Shown here: positions 31,223 through 38,784 of the stretch, in pieces
How positions within the stretch are numbered: the stretch's first letter is position 1
Layout: the number at the start of each line of letters is the position of its first letter
Assembly: GCA_963974915.1 (NCBI GenBank)
Contig: CAXBES010000003.1
Location: 62,001-126,000, forward strand
From: CAXBES01 sp963974915
GTDB lineage: Bacteria > Bacteroidota > Bacteroidia > Flavobacteriales > Flavobacteriaceae
Length of the DNA: 64,000 bases
Direction of reading: 5' to 3'
Notes under the pieces: model-generated
Told to the model about the DNA's origin: nothing
The model's input: the letters and a program-made list of their open reading frames with translations, nothing else
Database searches by the model: none
Translations under genes and position numbers: made by a program

Positions 31223-31795
31223 CTAATTAGAGAGATAATCGATTAGTTGTCTCATAGCCTTGCCACGATGACCAATTTTACTCTTTTCAACCAAACTCAT
31301 CTCAGCAAAGGTTTGCAAAGAACCTTTTGGCTGAAAAACAGGATCGTACCCAAATCCCTTTTCACCTCTTGCACTTTCAATAATTTTTCCTTCGCAAATC
31401 CCAATAAACAAGCTATTAGAACCTTTTAAAGTGAGGGCGATGGCAGTTTTAAATCGGGCGTCTCTATTATCCTTATCTTCCAGTTTCTTGAGTAATTTCT
31501 GCATGTTCGCCTCCGAATCTTTTTCCGGTCCGGCATATCTGGCACTATAAACGCCTGGTTCATTATCCAGCGATGCTACCTCCAGTCCTGTATCATCAGC
31601 AAAACAATCGAACCCATACCTGTCACGGACATAATTAGCTTTTAAAACAGCATTACCTTCAATAGTGTTTGCTGTTTCGGGTATATCTTCATCACAACCA
31701 ATATCTGTAAGGCTCAGCAACTCCAAATCGTGTGGTAAAAGTGCTTTTACCTCTTTAAATTTATTCATATTGTGAGTTGCAAAGACGAGTTTCAT
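31223..31795 (-). CDS. rdgB: RdgB/HAM1 family non-canonical purine NTP pyrophosphatase
   Basis: A 190-residue enzyme hydrolysing dITP, ITP and XTP to the monophosphates so that deaminated purines stay out of nucleic acids. Motifs: KLVFATHNMNKFKEVKALLP, with the Ser/Thr-His-Asn-x-x-K nucleotide site, FADDTGLEVASLDNEPGVYS, GPEKDSEANMQKLL, then a C-terminal GEKGFGYDPVFQPKG and EKSKIGHRGKAMRQL. Length is normal (180-200). It is alone between the helicase leader and a VOC gene. Confidence 0.95.
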   Translation of the reverse strand: MKLVFATHNMNKFKEVKALLPHDLELLSLTDIGCDEDIPETANTIEGNAVLKANYVRDRYGFDCFADDTGLEVASLDNEPGVYSARYAGPEKDSEANMQKLLKKLEDKDNRDARFKTAIALTLKGSNSLFIGICEGKIIESARGEKGFGYDPVFQPKGSLQTFAEMSLVEKSKIGHRGKAMRQLIDYLSN

Positions 31796-31853
31796 AGTAA
31801 TTGTAATTTGAGGAGATTAATTAACAGGCAAAGTGACGTAAAAATTGTCAAGG

Positions 31854-32228
31854 TTATTTTAAGCTGTGAAGGGCAATTCTATTTCCTTCAGAATCCTTTA
31901 GTAAGGCCATGAAACCGTGTTCTTCAGAGATTAATGTCTTCTTCTGAAGAATTGTTCCGCCGGCATTTACGGCTCTGTTTAATTCTATTTGTACGTCTTC
32001 CGAGGAAAAATAAACCAGACTGCCTTGGTCACTTGGGATATATGCTTCGTGTTTCATCAAACTGCCCGTAGCGCCATATGCTTGGCCGGAACTGGGAAAC
32101 CATCCCATGACCACACCTCCAAAATCGTGCACCGTGATCTTTATATCGAGTAACTTTTCATAAAAGGCTTTAGCTCTGTCCATATCAGTAACCGGAATCT
32201 CGAACCAGCCAACCACGTTCTGTTTCAT
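31854..32228 (-). CDS. VOC family protein
   Basis: A 124-residue protein with a VOC module: VVGWFEIPVTDMDRAKAFYE and KLLDIKITVHDFGGVVMGWF, then SLVYFSSEDVQIELNRAVNA and ALLKDSEGNRIALHSLK. It lacks the terminal Glu metal ligand in the usual position (IALHS in place of VELh-), so an enzymatic role is doubtful. ATG 32228 (MKQNVVGWFEI) was chosen, the longer frame adding a basic stretch that belongs to the gene before. It follows an SRPBCC gene by 10 nt, a common pairing in Flavobacteria. Confidence 0.82.
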   Translation of the reverse strand: MKQNVVGWFEIPVTDMDRAKAFYEKLLDIKITVHDFGGVVMGWFPSSGQAYGATGSLMKHEAYIPSDQGSLVYFSSEDVQIELNRAVNAGGTILQKKTLISEEHGFMALLKDSEGNRIALHSLK

Positions 32229-32238
32229 ATTTCTGTTT

Positions 32239-32772
32239 TTAAATTTTCTTTTCCAGCTCAAGTTTTAAACTCGCTAAACCTTCATCAAAATCCTTACCCA
32301 CTGTCTTATCCATATTAAAAAACAGCATAAAAACGTTAAAAGGTCTGGGGTTGGTACCTTCAAAACCCCATGTAACCTCAGTTTTACCGGGTTCGATCTC
32401 TTTCACTAAAAAATACCCGTTACTTACAGATTTCCATGGCTTAAAAAACCTTAATTCCGAATCGATACGTTCATTATCAACGTATCCGATTAACTCTTGC
32501 TCACCAATACCAACATCTTTGTTCCCTTCCCATCTGTTTATAAAACCAATTTCACCATCAATTCCGGTTTGAGTTTGTTTCATGTTGGGATCTTTCTTTT
32601 TCCAAGGTGACCAATGATCCTGATTTCTTATGAGTTTCAGATATTGAAATGTTTCTGATAATGGTCTATTCACAATAATACTTCTGCGAACATCATATTT
32701 TCTTGGAGCCACCAAAATTAAAACGATAACGAGAAGCACGATAAATAAAACAATATATAGGAATATGGTCAT
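32239..32772 (-). CDS. SRPBCC family protein (polyketide cyclase-like)
   Basis: A 177-residue protein. An N-terminal TM helix, MTIFLYIVLFIVLLVIVLIL, precedes an SRPBCC/START-like domain: RSIIVNRPLSETFQYLKLIR, then DHWSPWKKKDPNMKQTQTG and a C-terminal GTNPRPFNVFMLFFNMDKTV, GKDFDEGLASLKLELE. Such domains bind lipophilic ligands; here the domain is tethered to the inner membrane. Probably co-transcribed with the VOC gene downstream. The ligand is unknown. Confidence 0.82.
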   Translation of the reverse strand: MTIFLYIVLFIVLLVIVLILVAPRKYDVRRSIIVNRPLSETFQYLKLIRNQDHWSPWKKKDPNMKQTQTGIDGEIGFINRWEGNKDVGIGEQELIGYVDNERIDSELRFFKPWKSVSNGYFLVKEIEPGKTEVTWGFEGTNPRPFNVFMLFFNMDKTVGKDFDEGLASLKLELEKKI

Positions 32773-32799
32773 AGCAGTAAGGTTTAATGGTACCTAAAT

Positions 32800-33471
32800 T
32801 TACGCATTTTTATCTTCTAAATATCTTGTAATGATCTCGTTTACGTTTTTTATCGTTTTTTTTGTCCAATCCAGATTGAGTTGTTGTTTTTCTTCTTCGG
32901 AAAGACCCCAATTTACATTACTCTGTTTTAATTTGGTCACTACACTCTGAAGAATGATCGCCGCCGAAACCGAAATATTTAAACTTTCAGTAAACCCATA
33001 CATAGGTATTTTTAAAAATCCATCGGCTTTATTCATCACATTTTCACTCAAGCCGCTTTTTTCGGTTCCGAAGAAAAAAACCGATTTTTTTGTCACATCG
33101 AAATCATGCAGCAAAGTTGCATCATTATGAGGTGTCGTTGCAATTATCTGATAATCTTCTTTCTTCAGTGTAGAAATACAGTCTTCAACCGAATTGTAGC
33201 GTTTTAGGTTGACCCATTTTTGAGCCCCCATGGCAATCTCTTTGTCTATTCGTTTGCCCAAACGCTCTTCTACCACATGCATATCCTGAATTCCGAAGAC
33301 ATCGCAACTCCGCATCACAGCGCTCGTGTTATGCAATTGATACACGTCCTCCGTGGCAACGGTAAAATGTCTGGTACGTTTCTCCAAAATCTCGAAAAAC
33401 AACTCCTTCCTCCTTTCTGTTAGGAAAGTTTGCAAATATTCGAATAAACTCTGATCAAAATTAGTATTCAT
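32800..33471 (-). CDS. TrmH family (SpoU) RNA 2'-O-methyltransferase
   Basis: A 223-residue SPOUT methylase. Motif 1: VEDVYQLHNTSAVMRSCDVF, with the catalytic Asn-x-Ser/Ala-x-x-x-R (HNTSAVMRS); motif 2: SVFFFGTEKSGLSENVMNKA; motif 3: LKIPMYGFTESLNISVSAAI. Together they match tRNA guanosine-18 2'-O-methylase TrmH and relatives. Specificity for tRNA Gm18 is likely but not certain. The C-terminus (EEEKQQLNLDWTKKTIKNVN) resembles the TrmH tail. It is divergent from the sirtuin gene, with a ~57-nt gap. Confidence 0.92.
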   Translation of the reverse strand: MNTNFDQSLFEYLQTFLTERRKELFFEILEKRTRHFTVATEDVYQLHNTSAVMRSCDVFGIQDMHVVEERLGKRIDKEIAMGAQKWVNLKRYNSVEDCISTLKKEDYQIIATTPHNDATLLHDFDVTKKSVFFFGTEKSGLSENVMNKADGFLKIPMYGFTESLNISVSAAIILQSVVTKLKQSNVNWGLSEEEKQQLNLDWTKKTIKNVNEIITRYLEDKNA

Positions 33472-33528
33472 TAAAGCGAAGGTAAAAAGATTTTTTTTTA
33501 AGTAATTTTACTTTTAAAACTTATAAAA

Positions 33529-34206
33529 TTGAAAATTGCAGTACTTACCGGTGCCGGAATAAGCGCTGAAAGCGGATTAAAAACATTTCGAGACAGTAAT
33601 GGTTTATGGGAAGGTCATGATGTGATGCAGGTGGCCTCTCCTCAGGGCTTTGAGAACGATCCTCAGCTAGTACTGGATTTCTACAATGCCCGGCGGCGAC
33701 AACTATTAGAGGTACAGCCAAATGCCGCGCATAAAGCCTTGGTTACTCTAGAAAAAGAACACGAAGTAACGATCATTACTCAAAACGTGGACGATTTGCA
33801 CGAAAGAGCCGGGAGTAGCAAGGTCCTTCATCTTCACGGAGAGCTCCTAAAGGTTAGAAGCACTTTTAAATCGGATTTGATTCTTGATTGGAAAAACGAT
33901 TTAAATGTAGGAGATTTTTGTGAGTTTAATCATCAAATGCGTCCGCATATTGTGTGGTTTGGCGAAGAAGTTCCTCTAATGGAAGACGCCATGCAAATAG
34001 TTGAAAATGCAGATATTGTGATCATTATTGGTACCTCCATGCAGGTTTATCCAGCTGCCGGACTGGTACAATATACATCCTACGATGCCAGAATATATTT
34101 TGTAGATCCAAATCCGTCGATAACGTCTTCAGAAAGGATTACGGTAATTTCTGAAAATGCGACCACCGGTGTCCCCAAAGTGATTTCAGAAATAAAAAGG
34201 TTGTAA
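33529..34206 (+). CDS. Sir2-family NAD-dependent deacylase, class III type (TTG start)
   Basis: A 225-residue sirtuin. The NAD site is KIAVLTGAGISAESGLKTFR, then ITQNVDDLHERAGSSKVLHL with the catalytic His (HLHGE), GTSMQVYPAAGL and a C-terminal block IYFVDPNPS. Tyr and Arg in FYNARRRQ correspond to the Y-x-x-R pair that selects acidic acyl groups (succinyl, malonyl) in SIRT5/CobB. The four cysteines of the usual zinc ribbon are absent: the region LLKVRSTFKSDLILDW has none. The start is TTG immediately before KIAVLTG; no ATG upstream fits. It starts a transcript with a HEAT-like protein and perhaps purB. Confidence 0.93.
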   Translation: MKIAVLTGAGISAESGLKTFRDSNGLWEGHDVMQVASPQGFENDPQLVLDFYNARRRQLLEVQPNAAHKALVTLEKEHEVTIITQNVDDLHERAGSSKVLHLHGELLKVRSTFKSDLILDWKNDLNVGDFCEFNHQMRPHIVWFGEEVPLMEDAMQIVENADIVIIIGTSMQVYPAAGLVQYTSYDARIYFVDPNPSITSSERITVISENATTGVPKVISEIKRL

Positions 34207-34208
34207 AA

Positions 34209-34775
34209 ATGAATTCGGAACTCTTCAATAAGATAAATTATAAAAAAGCCTACCGGAAAAACAGGCTTGAGGCAGCGTTGTGGGTTCAGGCGAATCCGGA
34301 AACTTTTGAAGAACTTCTGGATTATTGCTTCGGAAAGGATCTCGAGTTGGCGACCAAAGCTACCTGGGCGTTAGAGTTTATCGCTCGCGATAATTTGAAA
34401 ATGTTATACCCATATTTGAACAAATTCTTTCAAAACCTTCCCTCAGTTGAAGGTCATGGTGCCATTAGATCCTGTGCTTTGATATCCGAATTGCTCTGTA
34501 TTGAATATTATAAAACGAAAAATGAACAATTGAGAGCTATCTTTACTTCAGAATATAAAGAGATTTTAACCGAATGCGCTTTCGATTGGATGATCTCCGA
34601 TCAAAAAGTGGCTTGCCAGGCAAGAGCGATGACAGTATTGTATTTTCTGGGAACCGAATTTGAATGGATACACCCTGAATTGGAACAGATCATTGAAAAA
34701 AACATTCACCAAGGTAGTGCGGGTTATAAATCACGTGGACAACACACCCTGGAGAACATAAGGAATTTTAGATAA
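34209..34775 (+). CDS. conserved hypothetical alpha-helical protein upstream of purB
   Basis: A 188-residue cytoplasmic, all-helical protein: YRKNRLEAALWVQANPETFE, then FGKDLELATKATWALEFIAR, YLNKFFQNLPSVEGHGAIRS and ACQARAMTVLYFLGTEFEWI. The alternating helices suggest HEAT-like repeats. It is found beside purB in many Flavobacteria, where it is sometimes named as an adenylosuccinate lyase neighbour, but that is only a positional name. Two nt after sir2, hence coupled. Role unknown. Confidence 0.72.
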   Translation: MNSELFNKINYKKAYRKNRLEAALWVQANPETFEELLDYCFGKDLELATKATWALEFIARDNLKMLYPYLNKFFQNLPSVEGHGAIRSCALISELLCIEYYKTKNEQLRAIFTSEYKEILTECAFDWMISDQKVACQARAMTVLYFLGTEFEWIHPELEQIIEKNIHQGSAGYKSRGQHTLENIRNFR

Positions 34776-34851
34776 ATTCTTCAAGAAGATCTTTCCTGCT
34801 AACAGCACCAAATTAACCCGTTTCAAGTATCCCTAACTCTGAACACTTCCG

Positions 34852-34859
34852 TATATTTG
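34852..34859 (+). promoter_or_regulatory. -7 element of a purB promoter
   Basis: TATATTTG matches TAnnTTTG and lies 20 nt before the purB ATG. No -33 match was found at the proper distance, so it may be weak or the gene may also be read from the sirtuin promoter. Confidence 0.4.
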
Positions 34860-34878
34860 CATCTTTAAAATTCCAATC

Positions 34879-36222
34879 ATGTATACAAACGCACTTCAAG
34901 CAATTTCACCTATTGACGGTAGATACGCATCTAAAACGGCATCGTTAATTCCTTTTTTTTCCGAACAGGCTCTTATTAGATATAGAGTTCAGGTGGAAAT
35001 CGAGTATTTTATTGCTTTGGTGGAACTTCCCTTGCCTCAACTTAAGGATTTTGACACAAATCTGATCGGTGACTTACGAAAATTATACACAGATTTTACC
35101 GTTCAAGATGCGGTACATATTAAGGATACCGAAAAGGTTACAAATCACGATGTAAAGGCGGTTGAATATTTTATCAAGGAAAAGTTTGATGCACTCGGAC
35201 TTGAAAATTATAAAGAGTTTATCCACTTCGGACTCACGTCGCAGGATATAAACAATACAGCGGTACCTCTTTCTTTAAAGGATGCGATGAACGAATCGTA
35301 TGTACCCATGTTGTTTGAAGTAAAAAACAAACTGGAAGAACTCGCCGAAGAATGGGCAGAAATTCCTATGTTGGCAAGAACCCACGGACAGCCGGCATCC
35401 CCTACTCGTTTGGGAAAGGAAATTCAGGTATTTATTACTCGTATTGAAGAACAATTCGACTTGTTAAACGATATTAAAAGTGCGGCTAAATTTGGAGGAG
35501 CGACCGGAAATTACAATGCTCATAAAGTAGCTTATCCCGATATTGACTGGAAAGCATTTGGATCGCAATTTGTACAAGAGAAACTTGGGTTACATCACTC
35601 ATTCCCTACGACTCAAATTGAACATTACGATCACATGGCAGCTTTGTTCGATTGCTTAAAACGTATCAATACCATCCTTATTGATCTGGATCGTGATATC
35701 TGGACCTATGTGTCGATGGATTATTTTAAGCAAAAAATTAAGAAAGGTGAAATTGGATCTAGTGCCATGCCACATAAGGTAAATCCGATCGATTTTGAAA
35801 ACAGCGAAGGGAATTTAGGCATAGCAAACGCCTTATTCGAACATTTGTCTGCGAAATTACCTATTAGCAGATTGCAACGAGATTTAACCGATAGCACTGT
35901 TCTTCGGAATATTGGTGTGCCCATGGGACATACATTAATTGCCTTGCAGGCTACGCTTAAAGGTTTAAATAAATTGCTCCTGAATGAATCCAAATTCGCT
36001 GAAGACCTTGAAAATAACTGGGCAGTTGTGGCTGAAGCACTTCAAACGATACTGCGACGTGAAGGGTATCCAAATCCTTACGAAGCTTTAAAGGGATTAA
36101 CTCGAACCAACGAAACTATAAATCGCAAGTCGATCGCAGACTTTATAGAAACCCTAGATGTTTCCGAAGAAATAAAAAAGGAAATGAGGGTAATTACTCC
36201 AGCGAATTATACAGGAATCTAA
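34879..36222 (+). CDS. purB: adenylosuccinate lyase
   Basis: A 447-residue enzyme of the fumarase/aspartase superfamily that cleaves SAICAR and adenylosuccinate in purine synthesis. Motifs: LQAISPIDGRYASKTASL at the start, TEKVTNHDVKAVEYFIKE, FGLTSQDINNTAVPL, ARTHGQPASPTRLGKE, with catalytic His in THGQ, and GSSAMPHKVNPIDFENSEGN, the flexible signature loop with the catalytic Ser. Length and order match the bacterial PurB of ~450 residues. It is followed by an intrinsic terminator. Confidence 0.97.
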   Translation: MYTNALQAISPIDGRYASKTASLIPFFSEQALIRYRVQVEIEYFIALVELPLPQLKDFDTNLIGDLRKLYTDFTVQDAVHIKDTEKVTNHDVKAVEYFIKEKFDALGLENYKEFIHFGLTSQDINNTAVPLSLKDAMNESYVPMLFEVKNKLEELAEEWAEIPMLARTHGQPASPTRLGKEIQVFITRIEEQFDLLNDIKSAAKFGGATGNYNAHKVAYPDIDWKAFGSQFVQEKLGLHHSFPTTQIEHYDHMAALFDCLKRINTILIDLDRDIWTYVSMDYFKQKIKKGEIGSSAMPHKVNPIDFENSEGNLGIANALFEHLSAKLPISRLQRDLTDSTVLRNIGVPMGHTLIALQATLKGLNKLLLNESKFAEDLENNWAVVAEALQTILRREGYPNPYEALKGLTRTNETINRKSIADFIETLDVSEEIKKEMRVITPANYTGI

Positions 36223-36247
36223 TTCTTGATAATGGTTCTAAAATTCA

Positions 36248-36279
36248 AAAGGCTTCCAAAAACGGAAGCCTTTCTTTTA
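36248..36279 (+). terminator. terminator of purB
   Basis: The 10-bp stem AAAGGCTTCC/GGAAGCCTTT encloses AAAAAC and is followed by TCTTTT, 26 nt after the purB stop. Confidence 0.88.
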
Positions 36280-36423
36280 TAAACCTATCCCTTTAGGTGA
36301 GGGGTCTCTGGCTTGACATAACTAACTATTGGGGGCAAAAAGTCTGCGTACCAAAGATAGGTCAAAGCATATGCCAAAGGCCATCTTTCAAATTTTTGAA
36401 AATTGGTTTTCGACAAAAAACAA

Positions 36424-36450
36424 AAAAAGCTCCCTAAAAGGAAGCTTTTT
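36424..36450 (-). terminator. terminator of the DUF4252 sigma-factor operon
   Basis: On the minus strand AAAAAGCTTCCT pairs with AGGGAGCTTTTT (one C-A mismatch), followed by further T. It lies 18 nt after the stop of the last operon gene and may work on both strands. Confidence 0.8.
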
Positions 36451-36467
36451 AATTAATTTTCAATTTG

Positions 36468-37010
36468 TTACATCTCGAAAAGTTCTCCAATTCCCGATAA
36501 TTTGGATACATCGATATCTCCATTATCGATAGAATTCATCAACTTGATCATTTGATCCGGGCGCATATCTTTGCCCAAAAGTCTGAATACAGCGAACCCC
36601 TTTTCATTGTCGCTGGCAAAAACGATCACTTCATCGATGGCATCTTCTTCGCCTAAATATTTCAGTGTTGCACCTTGCTTGTTCGAACCAAACTTCATAA
36701 GAGTTTTGTATTTCTCTTGATTGATGATTTCGGCAAGTTTCTTCTTTTCAGATTCATATTCGGCCATATTATCTTTCGAGATCTTGTAGGCTACGACGTT
36801 TACTTTTTTAACCGTTTCCAAGATATCTTTTTGTTCCTGGGTAAAAGAGCTATCCTCAGATTGCAGCAAACTGGTTGCAACATCAACCTTTAAAAATTTA
36901 TCGTCGTCCTGTTTGTCTACCAGATACTTTTGTAGCGATTTATCATTGCTACAACTAAGTAGTGTTAATACCGCTAATACTATTGGTATGATATATTTAG
37001 TAAGTCCCAT
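36468..37010 (-). CDS. DUF4252 domain lipoprotein
   Basis: A 180-residue lipoprotein: signal with lipobox LAVLTLLSC, then SLQKYLVDKQDDDKFLKVDV, KVNVVAYKISKDNMAEYESE, ATLKYLGEEDAIDEVIVFAS and the end DMRPDQMIKLMNSIDNGDID. The pattern fits DUF4252, a family of paired secreted proteins in Bacteroidota. It follows a second DUF4252 gene (2-nt gap), a membrane protein and an ECF sigma factor in one operon. Function unknown. Confidence 0.88.
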   Translation of the reverse strand: MGLTKYIIPIVLAVLTLLSCSNDKSLQKYLVDKQDDDKFLKVDVATSLLQSEDSSFTQEQKDILETVKKVNVVAYKISKDNMAEYESEKKKLAEIINQEKYKTLMKFGSNKQGATLKYLGEEDAIDEVIVFASDNEKGFAVFRLLGKDMRPDQMIKLMNSIDNGDIDVSKLSGIGELFEM

Positions 37011-37012
37011 GG

Positions 37013-37555
37013 TTACGATTTTTTCTTGTTCTTATCTATGTTTTTCAATTCGTCACTTCCGGGAACGTTAAGTTCTTTGGTAAGTTTCGAGATTTGCTTT
37101 AGATCGATATTTCCTGTTATGCTCATGATCACCGACATATTCTTACCGTCTACATCACCTTCCATATACATTAACAATTCGCTTACGAAGTTTTCATTCT
37201 TACCTTCTTTAGAGTAGAATTTAATATTCTTTCCCTCATCTTTCACACGCATTAATTCACCTAGTCCTTTAGCATTGGCAACATATTTAGTTACCGAAGC
37301 AGTCATTCGCTGCGCTACTGCCGGATTATCTGTTGTAAAGATCTTAATGTTATCAAGGTTATTCACCATTTCGAGGTATTCTTTAGCCTCGGGATCTGTA
37401 GAATCAAGGTCCATATTGCTTAAAAGCTTGAACATATTTTTTGTAACAATAACCGAAGTTACATCATCTTCGTTTTCAAAAGCATCGAATGCATTTTGGG
37501 CTGTACCCAACATTGGGGCTACGATTAAAGCTATAATAATTGCTATCTTTTTCAT
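37013..37555 (-). CDS. DUF4252 domain secreted protein
   Basis: A 180-residue exported protein with signal MKKIAIIIALIVAPMLGTAQ. The DUF4252 pattern follows: EDDVTSVIVTKNMFKLLSNM, VNNLDNIKIFTTDNPAVAQR, RVKDEGKNIKFYSKEGKNEN and MSITGNIDLKQISKLTKELN. Its tail is lysine rich (KNIDKNKKKS). Unlike its downstream paralogue it lacks a lipobox and should be soluble in the periplasm. Likely a partner or paralogue of the next gene. Function unknown. Confidence 0.87.
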   Translation of the reverse strand: MKKIAIIIALIVAPMLGTAQNAFDAFENEDDVTSVIVTKNMFKLLSNMDLDSTDPEAKEYLEMVNNLDNIKIFTTDNPAVAQRMTASVTKYVANAKGLGELMRVKDEGKNIKFYSKEGKNENFVSELLMYMEGDVDGKNMSVIMSITGNIDLKQISKLTKELNVPGSDELKNIDKNKKKS

Positions 37556-37577
37556 CTTTGTTTTATTTAAGTAAATG

Positions 37578-38015
37578 TTATTTTAAAATTTTGTTTTTAG
37601 TTTCTGTGATCTCATTTATAAATGTTAATTGCTCTGTTCCTTTATTAAAATTGCTGGATAAAAGTAACATCGCTTCTTTACTCTGCTGAAAGGCTGCTAA
37701 TGCATCTTTTTCTTCCTGAGACAATGATGGTTGATTAAATATATACCCCCCAACGCTTATGGCGATCACTAAAGACGCAGCAATACTGTACCACCAGGCT
37801 CTATTCGATTTACTAGCGTTTGTAGGAAGCTTAAGGTCTCTTTCTGAAACTTCTGCTTTAGCTGTTTCAAAACCAACAAACATTGATCTGTAGGCTTCCA
37901 AATGTGGCGCTACCCCTTCACTATTAAAGTAAGCGCGTAGTGTGGTTTCTTCTTCCAGACTTGTGTTTCCTTCAAAATAAGCATCCAACAGGGCTTCTAT
38001 CTTAGCTAATTCCAT
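37578..38015 (-). CDS. putative anti-sigma membrane protein
   Basis: A 145-residue protein with a short N-terminal helical zinc-less anti-sigma-like part (MELAKIEALLDAYFEGNTSL, TTLRAYFNSEGVAPHLEAYR) and one TM segment at about residues 74-93 (WWYSIAASLVIAISVGGYIF). The remainder is a short periplasmic tail. The order (cytoplasmic domain, TM, periplasmic tail) and its position overlapping the sigma gene by 14 nt suggest it holds the sigma factor at the membrane. The HxxxCxxC of classical ZAS proteins is absent. Confidence 0.72.
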   Translation of the reverse strand: MELAKIEALLDAYFEGNTSLEEETTLRAYFNSEGVAPHLEAYRSMFVGFETAKAEVSERDLKLPTNASKSNRAWWYSIAASLVIAISVGGYIFNQPSLSQEEKDALAAFQQSKEAMLLLSSNFNKGTEQLTFINEITETKNKILK

Positions 38016-38508
38016 AATTGTATTTTTTAATTAATTCTTCTCTCACTGTTTTTCTTGCTCTGGATAACGAAACCCGAACTGCGGTTTCGTTACTTTCAAA
38101 CATTTCGGCAATCTCAGAGAATTCGAATTGTTCAACATCTCTTAGTTGCAGAATTATTCGTTGTTGTTCGGGCAGGGTCTCCATAATTTTAAAAACCATG
38201 CTTACCCCGTCATTCGCTTCCACTTGCCTTTCAACATTGTCTGTATTCTGAAAATTATTATGTACGATCTTTAAATTTGATGCTTGCTTCGATTTTAATC
38301 GGTCTAAGCAATAATTCTTTGTCATCGTCATTGCAAATGCTTCGGGATTTCTATAATCCTTCAGTTTTTTTTTGCCTTTCCATAATTTCAAATACACTTC
38401 CTGAACAGCATCTTCTGCCTCATCGTTAGACACAAGGATTCTTTTGGCCAGCCTGTAAAGTTTGTCCTTAAAAGGAATTACTGTCGCTATGAATTCTTTT
38501 TGCTTCAA
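38002..38508 (-). CDS. ECF RNA polymerase sigma factor
   Basis: A 168-residue sigma factor with region 2 (PFKDKLYRLAKRILVSNDEA, EDAVQEVYLKLWKGKKKLKD, PEAFAMTMTKNYCLDRLKSK) and region 4 (METLPEQQRIILQLRDVEQF, then EIAEMFESNETAVRVSLSRA). Lacking other domains, it is a small ECF type common in Flavobacteria. First gene of the sigma/anti-sigma/DUF4252 operon, likely autoregulated, though no promoter matching its own specificity can be read. Confidence 0.92.
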   Translation of the reverse strand: MKQKEFIATVIPFKDKLYRLAKRILVSNDEAEDAVQEVYLKLWKGKKKLKDYRNPEAFAMTMTKNYCLDRLKSKQASNLKIVHNNFQNTDNVERQVEANDGVSMVFKIMETLPEQQRIILQLRDVEQFEFSEIAEMFESNETAVRVSLSRARKTVREELIKKYNYGIS

Positions 38509-38784
38509 TGTTTTGCTCTTTGGTTAGTGTTGCAAATATTTTGCCGTTCTATCATTACGACGAGCTACTTGAAATTTTGTTACATTAATTTTTACATTCA
38601 TTAAATTCTACACTAATAGATCGAATGATTTCAATCCCTTCTTGACGTTGAACGAGCCGAAAGTTTTTCCGAAGAAATCAATCTAAACATTCCCTATTTT
38701 TACACATGTTATTTTCATAACAACAATAATGTCCCTATTTTAGGAGTTTACAAATTAATTGGCTTTTATTTAGACCCTATACCT

